DNA from: Mytilus galloprovincialis
Taxonomy: Eukaryota; Mollusca; Bivalvia; Mytilida; Mytilidae
Assembly: GCF_965363235.1 (NCBI RefSeq)
Contig: NC_134847.1
Coordinates: 56,700,439-56,764,438, forward strand
DNA: 64,000 nucleotides
Direction of reading: 5' to 3'
The translations under genes and the position numbers were made by a program. Below, in pieces: positions 1 through 13,500 of the stretch. Positions within the stretch are counted from its first letter, which is position 1, and every line of letters begins with the position of its first letter. Under the pieces are notes generated by a model. That model saw nothing but the letters and a program-made list of their open reading frames with translations. It did no database searches and was not told the origin of the DNA.

Positions 1-1250
1 TCCTATAAATCAAGTGATTGGCTTATTTAGCATCATGGTTCCATACAATATATGATTAAAATGGATATAAAAATAAACCCGCAAATTTTTAATTAAAAGA
101 TTTGCGGGAGTTCCAAATGTTTGTGACAGTTGGACTACAGAATACAATGATGGTAAACTATAGATTGACATGAAGTCAAATGACCTGTGTTTCTCTGTCT
201 TCAATTTTTTTTACATGAATAAGGTTCTAGATATTAGATCTAATTCCATTTATGAATTCATCCAGCTTTTAACCAGATAACAAGACATCACACCTTGTCT
301 GCATTACTGATCATGATTGAATATGATTGATTGATTAATTGATGGTTACATAACATCCAGTGGTAAATGTTCAGGACAAGATATGTATCAAGTATTTAAG
401 ACAAAAAATTAACTATGAACTATGAAAGGTAGTGATAAACTTTTGAAGATTTAGATATCAAGTCAGTACCTTAGGGTTTTGATTGCATTCAATGCAATCC
501 TTACCCAAAAATATAAATACTCATCCCTCTCAGCCTAATGTGTAGTTAAGGTCAGGAAGATGTAATATGATAAATTTAAAATACACTGTAAAGTTTCAAT
601 TTCTACTGGCCAAAAAGGTGGTTGCACCATACCTTAAGTAACACAAACATCAATTATAGTAAATAGTAAAATGGTAAAATAGCAAGCTTGAGGAAAATAC
701 AAGAAAAAAATCCCTCAAATGGCAAAATAAAAAGTTCAAGCTCTTCAAACAAATGATAAACAACTGTCATATTCTTGACTTAGTACAGGCATTTCCTTTT
801 GTAGAAAATGGTTAGTTGTTTAATCCTGGTTTTATAGGTGTATTGGTGAAACATCAATAAACTGGTAGGTCAACTTGTATAAGCTTAACAATTACAGAAA
901 GCAGGGGCAGATGCAGGAATTTTCGAAAGGGGGGGTGCTAACCCAGGGCAAAGGGGGGGTGCAGGGGGTGCAAAACATATGTCCCGATACAAATGCATTG
1001 ATCGGCAAAAATAAAGGGGGGATGCGCACCCCCGGAACCCCCCCCCCCTGGATCCGCCACTGCAGAAAGATGGATAAACAATACTCAATTGATACCAATT
1101 TCACTTACATGAAGGCAGAATAAAACAAACAAAAATACATCTTGTTTTGAGAGTTGTATCTCATTCCATACATGTCATACAAACAATCAACTTCAATAAG
1201 TGTCATAAACAAAAATCTAATGAAGAATATTTACTGTCAAATTTACAAAG
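1..1250. other. 3' flank of NDUFB4, repeat fragments, no gene
   Basis: AT-rich DNA downstream of NDUFB4. It holds a fragment of a common mussel repeat at about 700-835 (the 'aacaactgtcatattc' family, also seen nested at 51.9-52.3 kb in the other orientation) and a small MITE at 902-1062. No other coding signal was found. Confidence 0.5.
902..1062. mobile_element. Short MITE with CAGTGGCGGATCC-type ends
   Basis: Inverted ends (left CAGGGGCAGATGCAG, right CTGGATCCGCCACTG) flank a G/C-run-rich core. The flanks repeat CAGAAAG at 895-901 and 1063-1069, a probable target duplication, which with the CAG...CTG ends suggests a hAT-like non-autonomous element. A related copy lies at 29668-29827. Confidence 0.6.
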
Positions 1251-4204
1251 TTAATACACATATTTCCAAGTCCTATCTTTTGCTGGTATTTCTCCTGCCC
1301 TGCATTTTCTTTCAAATTCTTGCTGCAAGGATAAAAAAATATATTACTATTTTTATATGACAAGGAATGCATGGTATAATCAAAACAGTCAATTACGGTT
1401 AACTGGGATCAGTTGTTGGTTGTCCCATTGACATTTCTTTTCCTATTTCCCCCTGTTTTACTGAGTATTCGTCCATCACTGAAGATCATCTGAGGAAACC
1501 AGATATCTTGGTCATATCTACTGAGATTAATTTATGTTGTTTGATCATATATCTTATTTGATCAGAGATTTTATAATCATATTATTCATATTTCATAATA
1601 ATCATTTATAATTTTCTCAAGGTATAAAAACAAACAAGTTGAGTCAAATCAGGTGTGTAATTTTGTTCATCTGATCAGAATATTTGTAATGTAAATTTGT
1701 GTTTACAATCTCATCACTCTCATGTCAGTATACCAGAAGACAATAAATTATGATTGAATCTACAGTATTTATATTTAATGCCACATGGACATTAAGGGAT
1801 ACATGATTTATTTAGAAGCTAATTTTGGCTTTGAACTAGCTCTCAGTAACTACTAGCACTCTCAAATCTGCACTTTATCATGTTTATATCTAGTGTCTTT
1901 AAGTCAGTTGATGAATGAGTTGTTGTTTTATGCTTTGCGTCAATGTTATGAATTAAGCCATTTCCAATTGGTTTTCAGAGTTTGTTCAAATGTTGTGCTT
2001 ATATATAAGTACTGTGATTGTAACACTGTCCCTGGTAAGAGGAGGATTAAATACTGACACATGCATATTCCATGTGTCTGTTAAAAGTCAGGAGCCTGTA
2101 ATTGATTCAGTGGTTGTCTTTGCCTGCTGTTTGTCACATTTGTTTTTGTTTATTGTTTATTTATTCATTTTTAAAATTGTTTAACATATAGATTAGGGCC
2201 TTTTATATAGAACTATAAAGTGTGGGTTTTTGTTCATTGTTTAAGGCTGTATGTAGACCTATAGTTGCTTATATAATTAAATCCTCTTCATTTAGATAGT
2301 TGTCTCATCAACAAGCATGCATCTACTTATGTTATAAAGTTGTTTTTGTTTACTTCAAATTTAAAGAATTATCAGTTCTCATTATTAGTTAAAATCAAGA
2401 AAAAGAGTCTTATATTTTCACAATAATAAAAGAGCAGACTAATCACTTAGCAGAAAGAATAATTTTTGATACATACCCTTGTGTAATAAACATAACTAAA
2501 TAACACTGCAGGAATAACTCCTAGAAATAAACCACCAACTAATCCAGTTTTCTTGGTTGGACGAAAATGATCATACTGTGTTGCTTTCAATGCTTTAAAC
2601 CTCTGTATTGCTGGATCAAACTGAAATTACAATATGGGATTTTTTGTTGATTATGATTTTGTAATTTTCAATACTAAATAAATACAATTAAAATGCAGCT
2701 GAATTCTTCCATTCTGTTTTGGGGATTCTCAATAATTAACGACAAGAAGAATAATCTAGCAAAGGGAGACTTACTTAGCGACAAGAAAACAAATTTCGTC
2801 AATTTTCTTGACAAGAAGTCTAAATATAAATTAGTCACTCAAATAGATATTAAACATTAAATTGAAACATGCATCAATGTGTGTGTGTTTTTTAATATAT
2901 TTACATTATTTTATTATGCTTAATATAGAACACGATAAACATTTGATTGTTACAAAAATAATCAGATTAATACATGCATGAAAAGTGTGTAATGGTGTAT
3001 AAAAAACTATCTGAAAATTCACTATAAGACATAGTGATACATGTACACGATAGTTACAACAACATTTAAAAATTTATAAATACAACACATAATCAAGTAT
3101 GGGCTTTGCTCATTGTTGAAGGCCGTACAGTGACCTATAGTTGTTAATTTCTGTGTCATTTTGGTCTCTTGTGGAGAGTTGTCTGATTGGCAATCATACA
3201 TGTACCACATCTTCTTTTTTATATATATAATTCATTGATCATGTTGACCTTTTTCGATAAATATTTTGTTTATAGAGATTTTTTTTCTTGCCAATAAAGT
3301 TGTCTTTTTGTCACTATTTTATTGTACTTGTGACCACAAAATATCTTATTGAAACCATGTCTGACATGCATGTATACATGTTGAAATATAATAAAGTGTT
3401 TTTTTCCAATTTTAATTTATTAAAAAAATGTATATAATAAGAATATGACATTAATGTACAAACATCACCAAGGGGAAAAGCAACTCAATACACCTTATCG
3501 CTAGTTGTTCGCCATTACTGGACATCACACAAGTTCCCGTAAATGTTGACGTCATAATACAAAATTCTAGATCAAAATTCAGACCCACAATAGAAAAGTG
3601 ATTGTTGTATGACGTCACTAGTCCAAGTGGGACAGATTCTCTGGTCAGCCGTTAATAGCGATAAGGTGTATCTGATAGCGCACTCCCCTATATTATAAAA
3701 ATAAAACAAGGGGAGAAAACGGGATACAAGTTTAAATCTAAGGGTTGTTACTTGTAATGGGGGCTAAGGGGTTACCTTCATAACCAATTAAAAACGATAT
3801 AAATTCTTGACAAATGTACCTTGTGTTGTATTTAGGTATTTAGAATGAAAAAAAAATCTGAGACAAGTGGATGCGATTCCTATCCTCAAATATACATTTG
3901 AAAGATATTTTTTTGCAATGTGTATATGTTTATTTGTCCAATTTGGCATTTTGTTTTGCTAGTCCGAAACTATTTTAACAAATGCATGATCTTCAAAAGT
4001 TTAATACAATATATTGCAAACAGGAATAGTTATCTATGAACATACTGGGAATTCTGCTTTGAACGGATCAGTGACCTTCCTTTGCCATTCAGCTTTTAGA
4101 GCAGCTCTTTGCTCTGATCGCCGCCGTATAGCGTCCATTTCAGCATGGCTTAAATCATACAGTTTATGTGGATCCCATAATTGGACCCGTTTCCTTTCTG
4201 TCAT
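1251..4204 (-). CDS. NDUFB4: NADH dehydrogenase [ubiquinone] 1 beta subcomplex subunit 4-like
   Basis: Accessory subunit of mitochondrial respiratory complex I, sited in the inner membrane. Three exons on the minus strand: 4046-4204, 2477-2620 and 1251-1322 (stop included), all phase 0, giving 124 aa against about 129 in human. Exon 1 encodes a charged matrix-side helix (starts MTERKRVQLWDPHKLYDL). Exon 2 carries the family block DPAIQRFKALKATQYDHFRP followed by one membrane segment at about residues 80-100 (LVGGLFLGVIPAVLFSYVYY). Exon 3 ends in KDRTWKYVY, matching the conserved LDRTFHLSY-type tail of NDUFB4. The ATG at 4202-4204 opens exon 1. Intron 1 holds a TA-flanked MITE and a dispersed mussel repeat; intron 2 is plain AT-rich DNA. 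The gene diverges from TTF2 across 356 bp. Splice sites and joins are seen in the sequence; the family call comes from remembered human NDUFB4. Confidence 0.9.
3095..3222 (-). repeat. Dispersed mussel repeat ('agatgtggtatgagtgcc' family)
   Basis: Lies in NDUFB4 intron 1; carries the family's gggctttgctcattgttg ... cattttggtctcttgtgg ... taccacatcttc blocks. Related copies or fragments: 2220-2345 (diverged), 11489-11835, 29338-29380, 30172-30210, 35341-35570, 37845-37965, 55483-55560, 55845-55985 and 59355-59405. Confidence 0.6.
3491..3668. mobile_element. TA-flanked MITE, 178 bp
   Basis: Inverted ends CACCTTATCGCTA / TAGCGATAAGGTG with TA on both sides fit a Tc1/mariner-type MITE. Its core (tgatgtcatacaacaatc-like, reverse complemented) is shared with sequence at about 5300-5460 and 23510-23640, which lack clear ends. 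Confidence 0.65.
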
Positions 4205-4560
4205 CTCTAAATACTTAAGTAGATTAAACTTCTACTTTAGAGAAAAAACATTACAGCTGAAAAGTAAAACCGGAAGTAAACCTAACAATTGTGATTGAAT
4301 AAAGGCAAGGTTATATCAATTGGTCAAAATTAATGAACACAAATGTTCTAATGTTGATGTGGAATAAGATACTAATTCATCATGGCCATGAGAATATACT
4401 AGTTTGGCATATTTTTGTTAGTTTTAAAGTGGATGTTTTTATTTCTATGCAATAATAATATCTCTAAGTACTTCACGGCTCTACCTTTTATTCTTCAAAG
4501 TCTCGCGGATATTCGCGGGATTTATAAAATTTGCAGTTTTTCAAATTGAAAGTAGACCTA
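4205..4560. promoter_or_regulatory. Shared intergenic region between divergent NDUFB4 and TTF2
   Basis: The two start codons face away from each other across 356 bp, so both promoters and both 5' UTRs must lie here or overlap the first exons. A GC-rich patch (tcgcggatattcgcggg) at about 4503-4520 and a TATA-like tttataaaat just after it lie upstream of TTF2. No further element can be assigned by eye. That it works as one bidirectional promoter is inference. Confidence 0.5.
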
Positions 4561-7500
4561 ATGAGTAATCTGAAAATGGAGGAAATAAAATGCACAGAAC
4601 ATAGTATGCTTACGTTTGAAGTGTCTTAGAAAGTATTTAAGTCTTGAATAATACACAAAGTACCTAAACACCATTTATTTTCAGACAAAGGTGCCTGCAG
4701 AGCCAGTGACAAATACTAGTGAAATAGAAAATAAAAAAAACCCATGAACACAAATAATTTATGATGGAACATAACTTGTTAAAACAAAATATAAAAATTC
4801 TAAATGGTATATTGTAATGTACATTGTGACGTCACAATTACTTTGAAAATTATGCAGGACTGCCAACTCTTTGACAATAGACAACTTTCGAGTTCAATGC
4901 ATTTCCGTTAAAAACTTTGGTTATAGTAAACTTCATTCGTGTGTTATAGGGTGTCGTCACTTCCATTCCAACGTTGAACGAGTGGTTGGAAAACTATAAA
5001 GCTATATTGCGTAAATTATTTGGCAAATTGAATTATCATAATTTTCTTTCAGCACTGCTGTCATTAGGAAATATTAAGTACCTACAGAACAAATCTTATT
5101 TCTAGTTTATCCTGCACAATGACGATCACTAAGAAGCTTGATAAATGTTTATCCTGCAGGGATACCGGCGATCCCCTCTATCTGGTAAATGACGCCATAA
5201 AGGCGTGCATAATTGACTAGTTTTCTCCAGTGACAGACAAACTTGGAAGAGATCTAAATTAATTACTGAATACACCATAACACTATAATTTCAGTATTTG
5301 GAAGTCTGTCCCGCTTGACCCTAGAATTTGTCCCACTTGAAATGTTTATGTCATACAACAATCACTTTTTCATTGTGGCATCAGATATATTCAATTATGA
5401 TGTCAAAATTTTACGTTAACTTTTATGATGTCCAGTAGTGGCAGACATATAGCAAATGGGGGGGGGGGGGGGGGGGGGGGGGGGTCGAGAGACGCGTACA
5501 TTTATATGCGTGGAAATTTCCATTGATCATGTTGATCTATTGTTTTATCTCTATGATCTTTACTTCAAAGGCTAAATCTCTTGCATTTTCTTCTTGATAA
5601 CTGACAATACTGAAAATGCATATGACATTCATAAAACATGATCTGAAATAAAGGATGTTTAGATTTTGAGTTGTCAAACTTTATATGAATCAGATGTGTC
5701 AAGATTGCTTCCTTTGATCATGTTGATCTATTGTTTTATCTCTTTCATCTTTGCTTCAAAGATCTACTCCCAGTGGAGACAATGTGATTTTCTGGTAAGC
5801 AATATGCTATCCAGTTACACAGATAAAGAACATTGAGGGAAATGTACACCTTGACAGATTTAACAATCTGAAGTAATCTGCAGATGTTTGCCAATTGTTA
5901 TTTTGATGTATCATATACAAATTAATGGGAAGTGATCTGTAAGGATAACGGAAATCCTGAAAAAAAAACCTTTAGTTTTGTTGTTGCCATATCCTTCTGC
6001 TTCTTCCTGGTAAAAAATCCTATATTCATACAGTGCTCTCCACAGGTCCTTTCTTGAATGTGATGCTTTCTTAATTGATTTTCTTATAGATCTTGTTATA
6101 GACATATATAATTTTTGAAATAAAAACATAGCATTTCAAATTTTGAATAAAAAAAACAAAAAAAAACATCTTTGCATATTGTCTAGCAACACAGAAAATC
6201 TAACTTGGTTAAATTAATTTTAAATTTTGGCAGTAATAATAATTAAAACTATGTTCATCATCGTTTTTTTCCTTTTTAATATCAGAGCAAAAAAATAAAT
6301 ATAATATACAGCAATAAACGACAACCACTCATTGAATCACAGACTCATGACTTGCGACAGGCACATACAGAATTTACAATCAAGTGCATTATACATTTTG
6401 TTAAATTTGTACATATTTCAGAACAACTTTGCTATTTGAAGACTGGAACTAAAGCTGGACCTAACTATGGAGTTAGTTTCTATGTGTGTCCTCTATCATG
6501 TGGATTTTTCAAACAAACACAGTATGTATAAACAAAGGATTAGAAAGCAGTCAATTATTTAGGATTTAGTAAAATGTCAACCAGACCATGAAATAATTTT
6601 ATGTTTGCTAATGTAGTGACATTTGCTTTTCATAGAACATCTAGATACATCAATATTTAATATAATGATGTGGTAAATTATGATCCAGATAAAGATTTTA
6701 AATTATTTCAGTACATTTTGAGACAATATAATGGTGCCAAATGATGTTTATTTATATTATTATCACAGTAAATTATTTCCAATTCATTTCAGAATTTCTT
6801 CCACAAAGTGTCCTCAGCATCCAGATGAGATTGTAGATTTACAGGCAATATTTTTTGGCAAGAGTTCTGGTGAAAAAAGGTATATTGGAAATTAAAAAAA
6901 TTATAGTACTGTAAATTCATTATTGTTCGTTGGATACCAATTTTCGTGGATTTCGTGGTTACAGATAAACCCTGAAATTAAATGTTCAACGAATGACAAA
7001 TTTTCTATAAGCTTGTATGCAGACCTCGGCAGAACCACGAAATGAAATATCCACAAACATTCAAGTGTTCCTTTATCCACGAAAATTGGTAGCCATGAAA
7101 ATAAATGAATCCACAGTATACTATATAGCAAGGGTCCGGAAACGGTCATATTTGCCAGTCATGTCCTAAACTGAAACTATAATGTCCTAAACTTTTAATT
7201 GGGATTTAGGTCAAATTTTATTTTTCAACCGTAATAATTTCGGTCATTTCGTTGAGATCGACTTTCAAAATCGCCATTTTGAACATATTTTTGTTTGTTA
7301 TCGACTTCCTGTAATTAAACTGCCACTTCATTATAGTGTTATAATCCTGAGGGCCCTCCTAATAACTATATTAATGCCTCGGGGAGCTATTGGCTAATGA
7401 TTGCTAATCTCTTTACCTGTGTTTTTAATTCACACCTGGCAATTAATCACAAGCTCCAAACTATTATTATAAAGAAATAAAAATTCCATACCAACTGGCT

Positions 7501-10500
7501 TCATTATTTAATTACTCAACAGGTCAGACAATTGTCAATTATGATTTAAAATTAAATAAAAACTTGGTTAAATTTCATAGAAAAAAATATTTTTTTACTT
7601 CTAACACACGTGCTTTGTTTACTATGTAATACGCATGTTTGAAATTCTCTTCCACAGATTTAGACAATTAATTGTAAATATAAAATAATTTCATCCTAAA
7701 TAAAGCTAGTGCAACTATTTTAATTAATATTCTTACACTATTAAAGGTAAAATATTAAAAAGCCGATGATTTCCTGTGATTTGGATAAACAAAACTAATC
7801 CCGGAAATGAGTCCGGAATTGTTCATTTTAGTATTGTCGCAGTACATCCGGTTTGAATTTTGACTTCAGAATCAAAGGAAACGTAAGCAATAACTGAGAA
7901 TATTATCGTTTTGAGTCATTAAAATCATTTTATTTATAAACTGTTGCCTTCCCTTAATTGCTCTTGAACGATTTTTGGAAAATGGTAGGACAAATCATGA
8001 AGTAAATGCGATGCAACAGTGAAACAAGTTTGTTGATGCTACGAACATGACGATCGAGTATGAGCATACTCAAAATGAGTCTCATGCAGTAATGTGATTT
8101 TGACAATCATTTTTTGAAAAGGGGCATCAACTTTTAAGTTGTATGAAAATGACCGAAATTAGGTGAAAAAATTTCCGGATCCTTGCTATATAGGTATGTT
8201 GTTTTTCTACTTTGGTATGAATACATAGAGATTTGGGGGAAAACAACACTATCAAGCATAAAAAAAACTCTGGATGCATTACTATTAACCTGCCCTAAAA
8301 GTAAATTAGTTCTAATTTAAAATGGTAGAAATGTTGAAAAAATTGGAAAGAGTTTTGAATGTAAATTTAAATTGAAATTTTTGAGGTCATCTTATTTTTT
8401 GAGAAACATAGATCTAATATTTTTTGGGGCATCAAACAAAAAATAATCTACAGAAATTGACAATATTTAAAAACCACATTATCTATATCAAATATTGTCA
8501 GGAAATAGAAATAGAAGTCGTTCTTCTTTTATGCAATTTCACAAATAGTGTCAAATTTGATTGATACGTATACTGAGTAATATCTAGTTAAATTATCCCT
8601 CTACCTGCATCAACCACATCTGCAAAAGCTGTTTACCTTGGAGAATCAATAAGCCTATTTGTTTTTTTAAATGTTTCATTTAAGAAAAGGATTCATTTTT
8701 TTGGAGCAAGTACATTTTCTGAAAAAAATGATAAAGTTTAATGTTTCTTTTTGATGTAACATGTATCAAAAGTGAAGGTCCAAGATGACAGCTACTTAAT
8801 ATCCTAGATAAATGTTTTCTCTACTTTAAGACATTTTAAGGTTTAAAAAAAAAAGAAATTAGTTAGAGATTAAATGTCACACAGAATGGTAAATGTCTCT
8901 TATCTAACCCAGATACATTTTAAATGTGCTATAATGATTCAGTGGTGAGAATAGTTTGTAATCTATTATGAATTTTAAGGAGATACCACAGGTGTCATGG
9001 AAGAATTGCTGGACAGTCTTGGTGTGGCCATAACTCAGAGAAAAAGGTAAGTTATAAATGTTTAAATCAAGTCTTTATCAAATATTTATATTACTAGTAC
9101 ATGTATTACCAAAGAACCAGTACACTTATAGATTTTCTTATATGTCATGCTTTTTGCATATTTAAACATGTGTAAGCATTATATTTGTCAATTTTAAACA
9201 TCTTGCTATTTAAATGCTCTGTGTTAAGTAATGACAAGTATAATGCTTACACATCTCTAATATTTATTGGGAGCTGGGGTATCTGAGTCAAAGGACGTTT
9301 TTTTCTATTACAGTATCTAAATTTATTACATTAAATTATTATTATTGAAGTTTACTTTTCAGGTCTCAGTTAAGCCTTTGGGTGATCATAACCATCAAAA
9401 TTTAGAGAAGCAGTCAACATCAGACAGTATTACACCTGCCCATCAGAAGCAGACAAAAACACCACCAAAACAAGATAACAGCAAAGAATCACCTTCAGAT
9501 TCTATAAAATCACAGACAGACAAAGCAAGAAGCCATTCAAATTCCAAAGCAAAGTCACATGATACTGAGACAGCTGATGATGATATTGTAGATGGTGTTG
9601 TTAACTTAAGTATTATTGATGACTCAGATGAAGCTGATCAGAACTCCTTTGAGAAACTGAAAAAATCAGCCCAACAAGATAAATCAAATACATCCAAAGA
9701 AGAAGGAATGAACCAGGCTATGGCTAATTTGAGCACATATGATGAAGAAGAGTTTGAAGATAATCCTTCAGACAAAAGTTATGATTTAAAATCAAACTCT
9801 TCTGGTTCTTTGCCAAGTCCTGGTTTTACTGATAAAGATGGCAAAAAATCACCAAGAACTGATATTGCTGAGAAGTATAGCAAATATAAAATAAAAAAGA
9901 AATCATCATTAAGTCCAAGTCAACAAGATAAAGAGATTTGCAATGCCAATTACCATGAAAACAATGCAAAACATCAAAGTCCAAATTCAGATGTAAATTT
10001 GCCTCTTTCTGAAAGAATCAGACTAAAATCAAATGAAAGTATAAAGTCTTCTTTATCAAGTTGTTCCTCAACGTCTGAGGATGTTAACTCACCTGGAAGA
10101 AAGTCAGAAGTTATTGATTTGATAAGTGACAGTGATGAGGATGAAAGTGAAAAAGAGGCTGGGTTACCAGAGCAACCAAAAAGATATCAGCCTCCATCTC
10201 AACAGCAGACAGCAAGTCAACAAAATCAGAAATCAGGATCAGAATCTATCATTAAAGATGCTGTTCAACAAGCACAAGATCAGAGAAGTCAAATGAAATC
10301 TTCACTCCCTCAACAGGTGACACAGAATATAGTTCAAGGTCAAAAGCCACACACTCAGTTCATTGCACCAAAACCAAGTGCACTGACTTCTGCAGATATG
10401 TACAACTTACAGCTAGATATTGATAGAAGGACTGACTTACAGAGACAATTAGAAAGGTTGAAGGTAGGATATTTTTTTAAGTGAAATTACAAAAAATAAT

Positions 10501-13500
10501 GTCAAAATGTCAAGTAGTCAAGGAGTCAGCTATCCATCAAAATTTTATAAGTCAATGCTTTACATCTCCTTACCTACATTTTATAAACAACTGACGAAAG
10601 GTAAATTAGAAAAAAAAGTGAATACAAGTGCATCTATCATGTCTATAGTCTTGTATGAAATATGAAAATGGGAAATTTGAATATAAACTTTGATTTTGAA
10701 TACATTTTTATCTTTAAATTGGTTCTGCAAATGTGTACATTTATAGGAAAATTATAAACTGCAATTTCAGATTTTACTATTTTAACTGAAATTCAGATTG
10801 TATTTTTAACTTTTTAGCATATCTGATTATTTTCAGCATGTTGTTGCTACAGCTAAAATGTCAGCTTTGCCAGATAAAGGAGAGAAACTCATCCGACAAG
10901 TAGAAGATGTTGAAAGAGCACTTAAAGCTGTCAGTAGGAAGATTGACAATACCATGCAGACCATGAGAAGTAATAAGACAGGCCAGGATACAGGAAGTAA
11001 TAATAATCCTGCAGCAACTCAGGGTATATACATATATAGCTTATTTCAAAAATAAATGAATAAGGTGGGAGGAGTTGAGGTTTTGTAGAATAAGAAATTT
11101 CTTCTCATGATTGATGGCTGTACAGTAATCTATGGATGTTTCACTTCAGTAATCAGGATACTCTGTTTTATTGGATAGCATTCTTAGTTCTTCATATCCC
11201 AGTTCTAATCTACTGTCCTTAACATATTTTGTAATGACTTTTTGTTTATCCCGGAAAAAATATCAATCTTGAACAGAAAATGAGCATTGTCAAGGATTTG
11301 TGTAAGATTTAATACACAACTAAGACAATGTTGAACTGAAACAAAAAATCTGAGAAAACATTGATTTTAAATAATTAATACATACATGGAAAGTAGTGAT
11401 AAGGTACTAGTTTTGATTGGTAAAAATGTGTCATAAGGGATATTTTTTTACCAATTCAGTGTTTTCTTTGCTGTTATCCTCATAGATATTAGATATAAGA
11501 AGATGTGGTATGAGTGCCAATGAGACAACTCTCTATCTTAGTCATAATTTATAAAAAGTTAACAATTATAGGTCCAAGTAAAGCCTTCAATACTGAGCCT
11601 TAGCTCACACCTATCAGCAAGCTATAAAAGGGCCCCAAAAATGAAACAGGAAAACCAAGGGACTAATCTATATAAAAAACAAGAAATGAGAAATGCTTAT
11701 TAACCACATCAACAATCGACAACCAATGAATTACAGGTTCCTGACTTAAGATGGGGGGCAAACAAATGCAGCAGATTTAAATGTTTTAACAGGCGCTAAC
11801 CTACAACGGTAACCTGAAACAATAATATATAACAGTGTTGTTTGTATTTGTATCTTTGTTTTTAAGGTGCAGTGTCTACAAATAATACTCAACAACCTGC
11901 AGATTCATCGCAGTACCAAACTTACAAAATTGTTCAGCCAGGTATGTAAATTATATAAGTAGACCAGGGTAAAGGTATAAATAAATAAATTAGCTGTTGG
12001 CGTTGTTTGCTAACCAAATAGACACAGCATGAGCTTTACTGAGTTTGTATCTGTCTTGAATATATAATATAGGAGAAAAGAGGTTTTAGGGTTAATATCA
12101 TCAGTCTGCTATACCGTGTGATGCGTTTTCAGATTCATCACTCAACAACTTCCTGTTTAAAGTCAAGTATTTGGGCAGGGGTATCAGTGAGCAGTATGTC
12201 ACAAGTTTCACTTGTTCATTTAAAGTTTAATGTCAATCCTTTTTTATTTCTTCCCATTTTTATAGATGGGAAGACATCTGTTGTAAAGATACCAGTGACA
12301 AGTGGGTCTACACAACCTATATCCAACCACCAGTCACACAATCCACAGGGATTAAAACAAACCAGTATACTAGCCCACACACAGACTATACCACCACACA
12401 TTATGCAGCAGTTATATGCAGGTTAGTTATTGCTATAAATGTACTAGAAAAATATTGTAGTAAAAGTTTTGACGTCTTTGAAAATAAAATTATTATTTTT
12501 CAGTTTCAACAGCATTTTAATGACATCAATTGTGTAATAAACCTATGATTATCACATGGTGAAAAAAAGGTTTAAAAAAAGAATTAACTGAATTTGATGA
12601 CTTTTATAAGAAATCTAGAGATGAAATTAAAATTGTACAGAAAATTCAAAGAAATCCAAAATATTTTGCAAAAATATGTTATCTGCTTGAATTTGTAAAT
12701 TCAGTTTTAGTTATTATGACTTGGCATAATGTTTCATGCTCTGTGAATCTCTCACTGTGGTAACATACTCATTGTGATGCGATTTTATAAAATCATGTGA
12801 AAAGTTAGGTTTGATCTAGATTTTGAAGTTCAATGTAATAGTGAGAGTAGGTCATAGTTTACTGACACTTATCTTGTAACCTGGTAGTTATTTTATAAAT
12901 CTTGAATCATATAATTTGATATGCATTAAATATTGCTATCGGGAAAGGAAACCGTAATAACTAATATAAAAGTGATTTTTTCATAGCAAATCCGCAAGCC
13001 ATGCAGTTGTATGGAGGCAGAATGACAAACCAGAGAATGAGAGAAGTCACAAGTATAACGGCTGAGGCTATAGAAAAACTTCATAAGTAAGATTTTGGTC
13101 TACTTACAGTGAGTTGACTGTTAGTGTTGCTCTCCACCAATTGCAACTCATTCAAAATTTTGACCAAATTGCAATTTGTTTTTTAAAATCAAATTGTTCA
13201 ACTGGTCAGAAATTTGAACCAACTGCTGTAGAAAACCACAGCCAAGTCATGAAAGTGCAAGGTGATAAAATAAAACATACTTACAATCCTATAAGACTTT
13301 AACTCCACTTTAATGATGTTGTGATAAAACAACAAATGGAAGTGTTTAACGACCTTGACTGGCTATACAGCCCTCGCACGGTCGGCTCGGTGCCCGAAGG
13401 CGATTGGTGAGCATTTAAATATTTTCTGCCGTGGGTCAGGAACTGGTAGTAGAGGACGCCGAATGGAGGCCGCCATCTTGGTTTTGGTGAGTTGTTTTTG

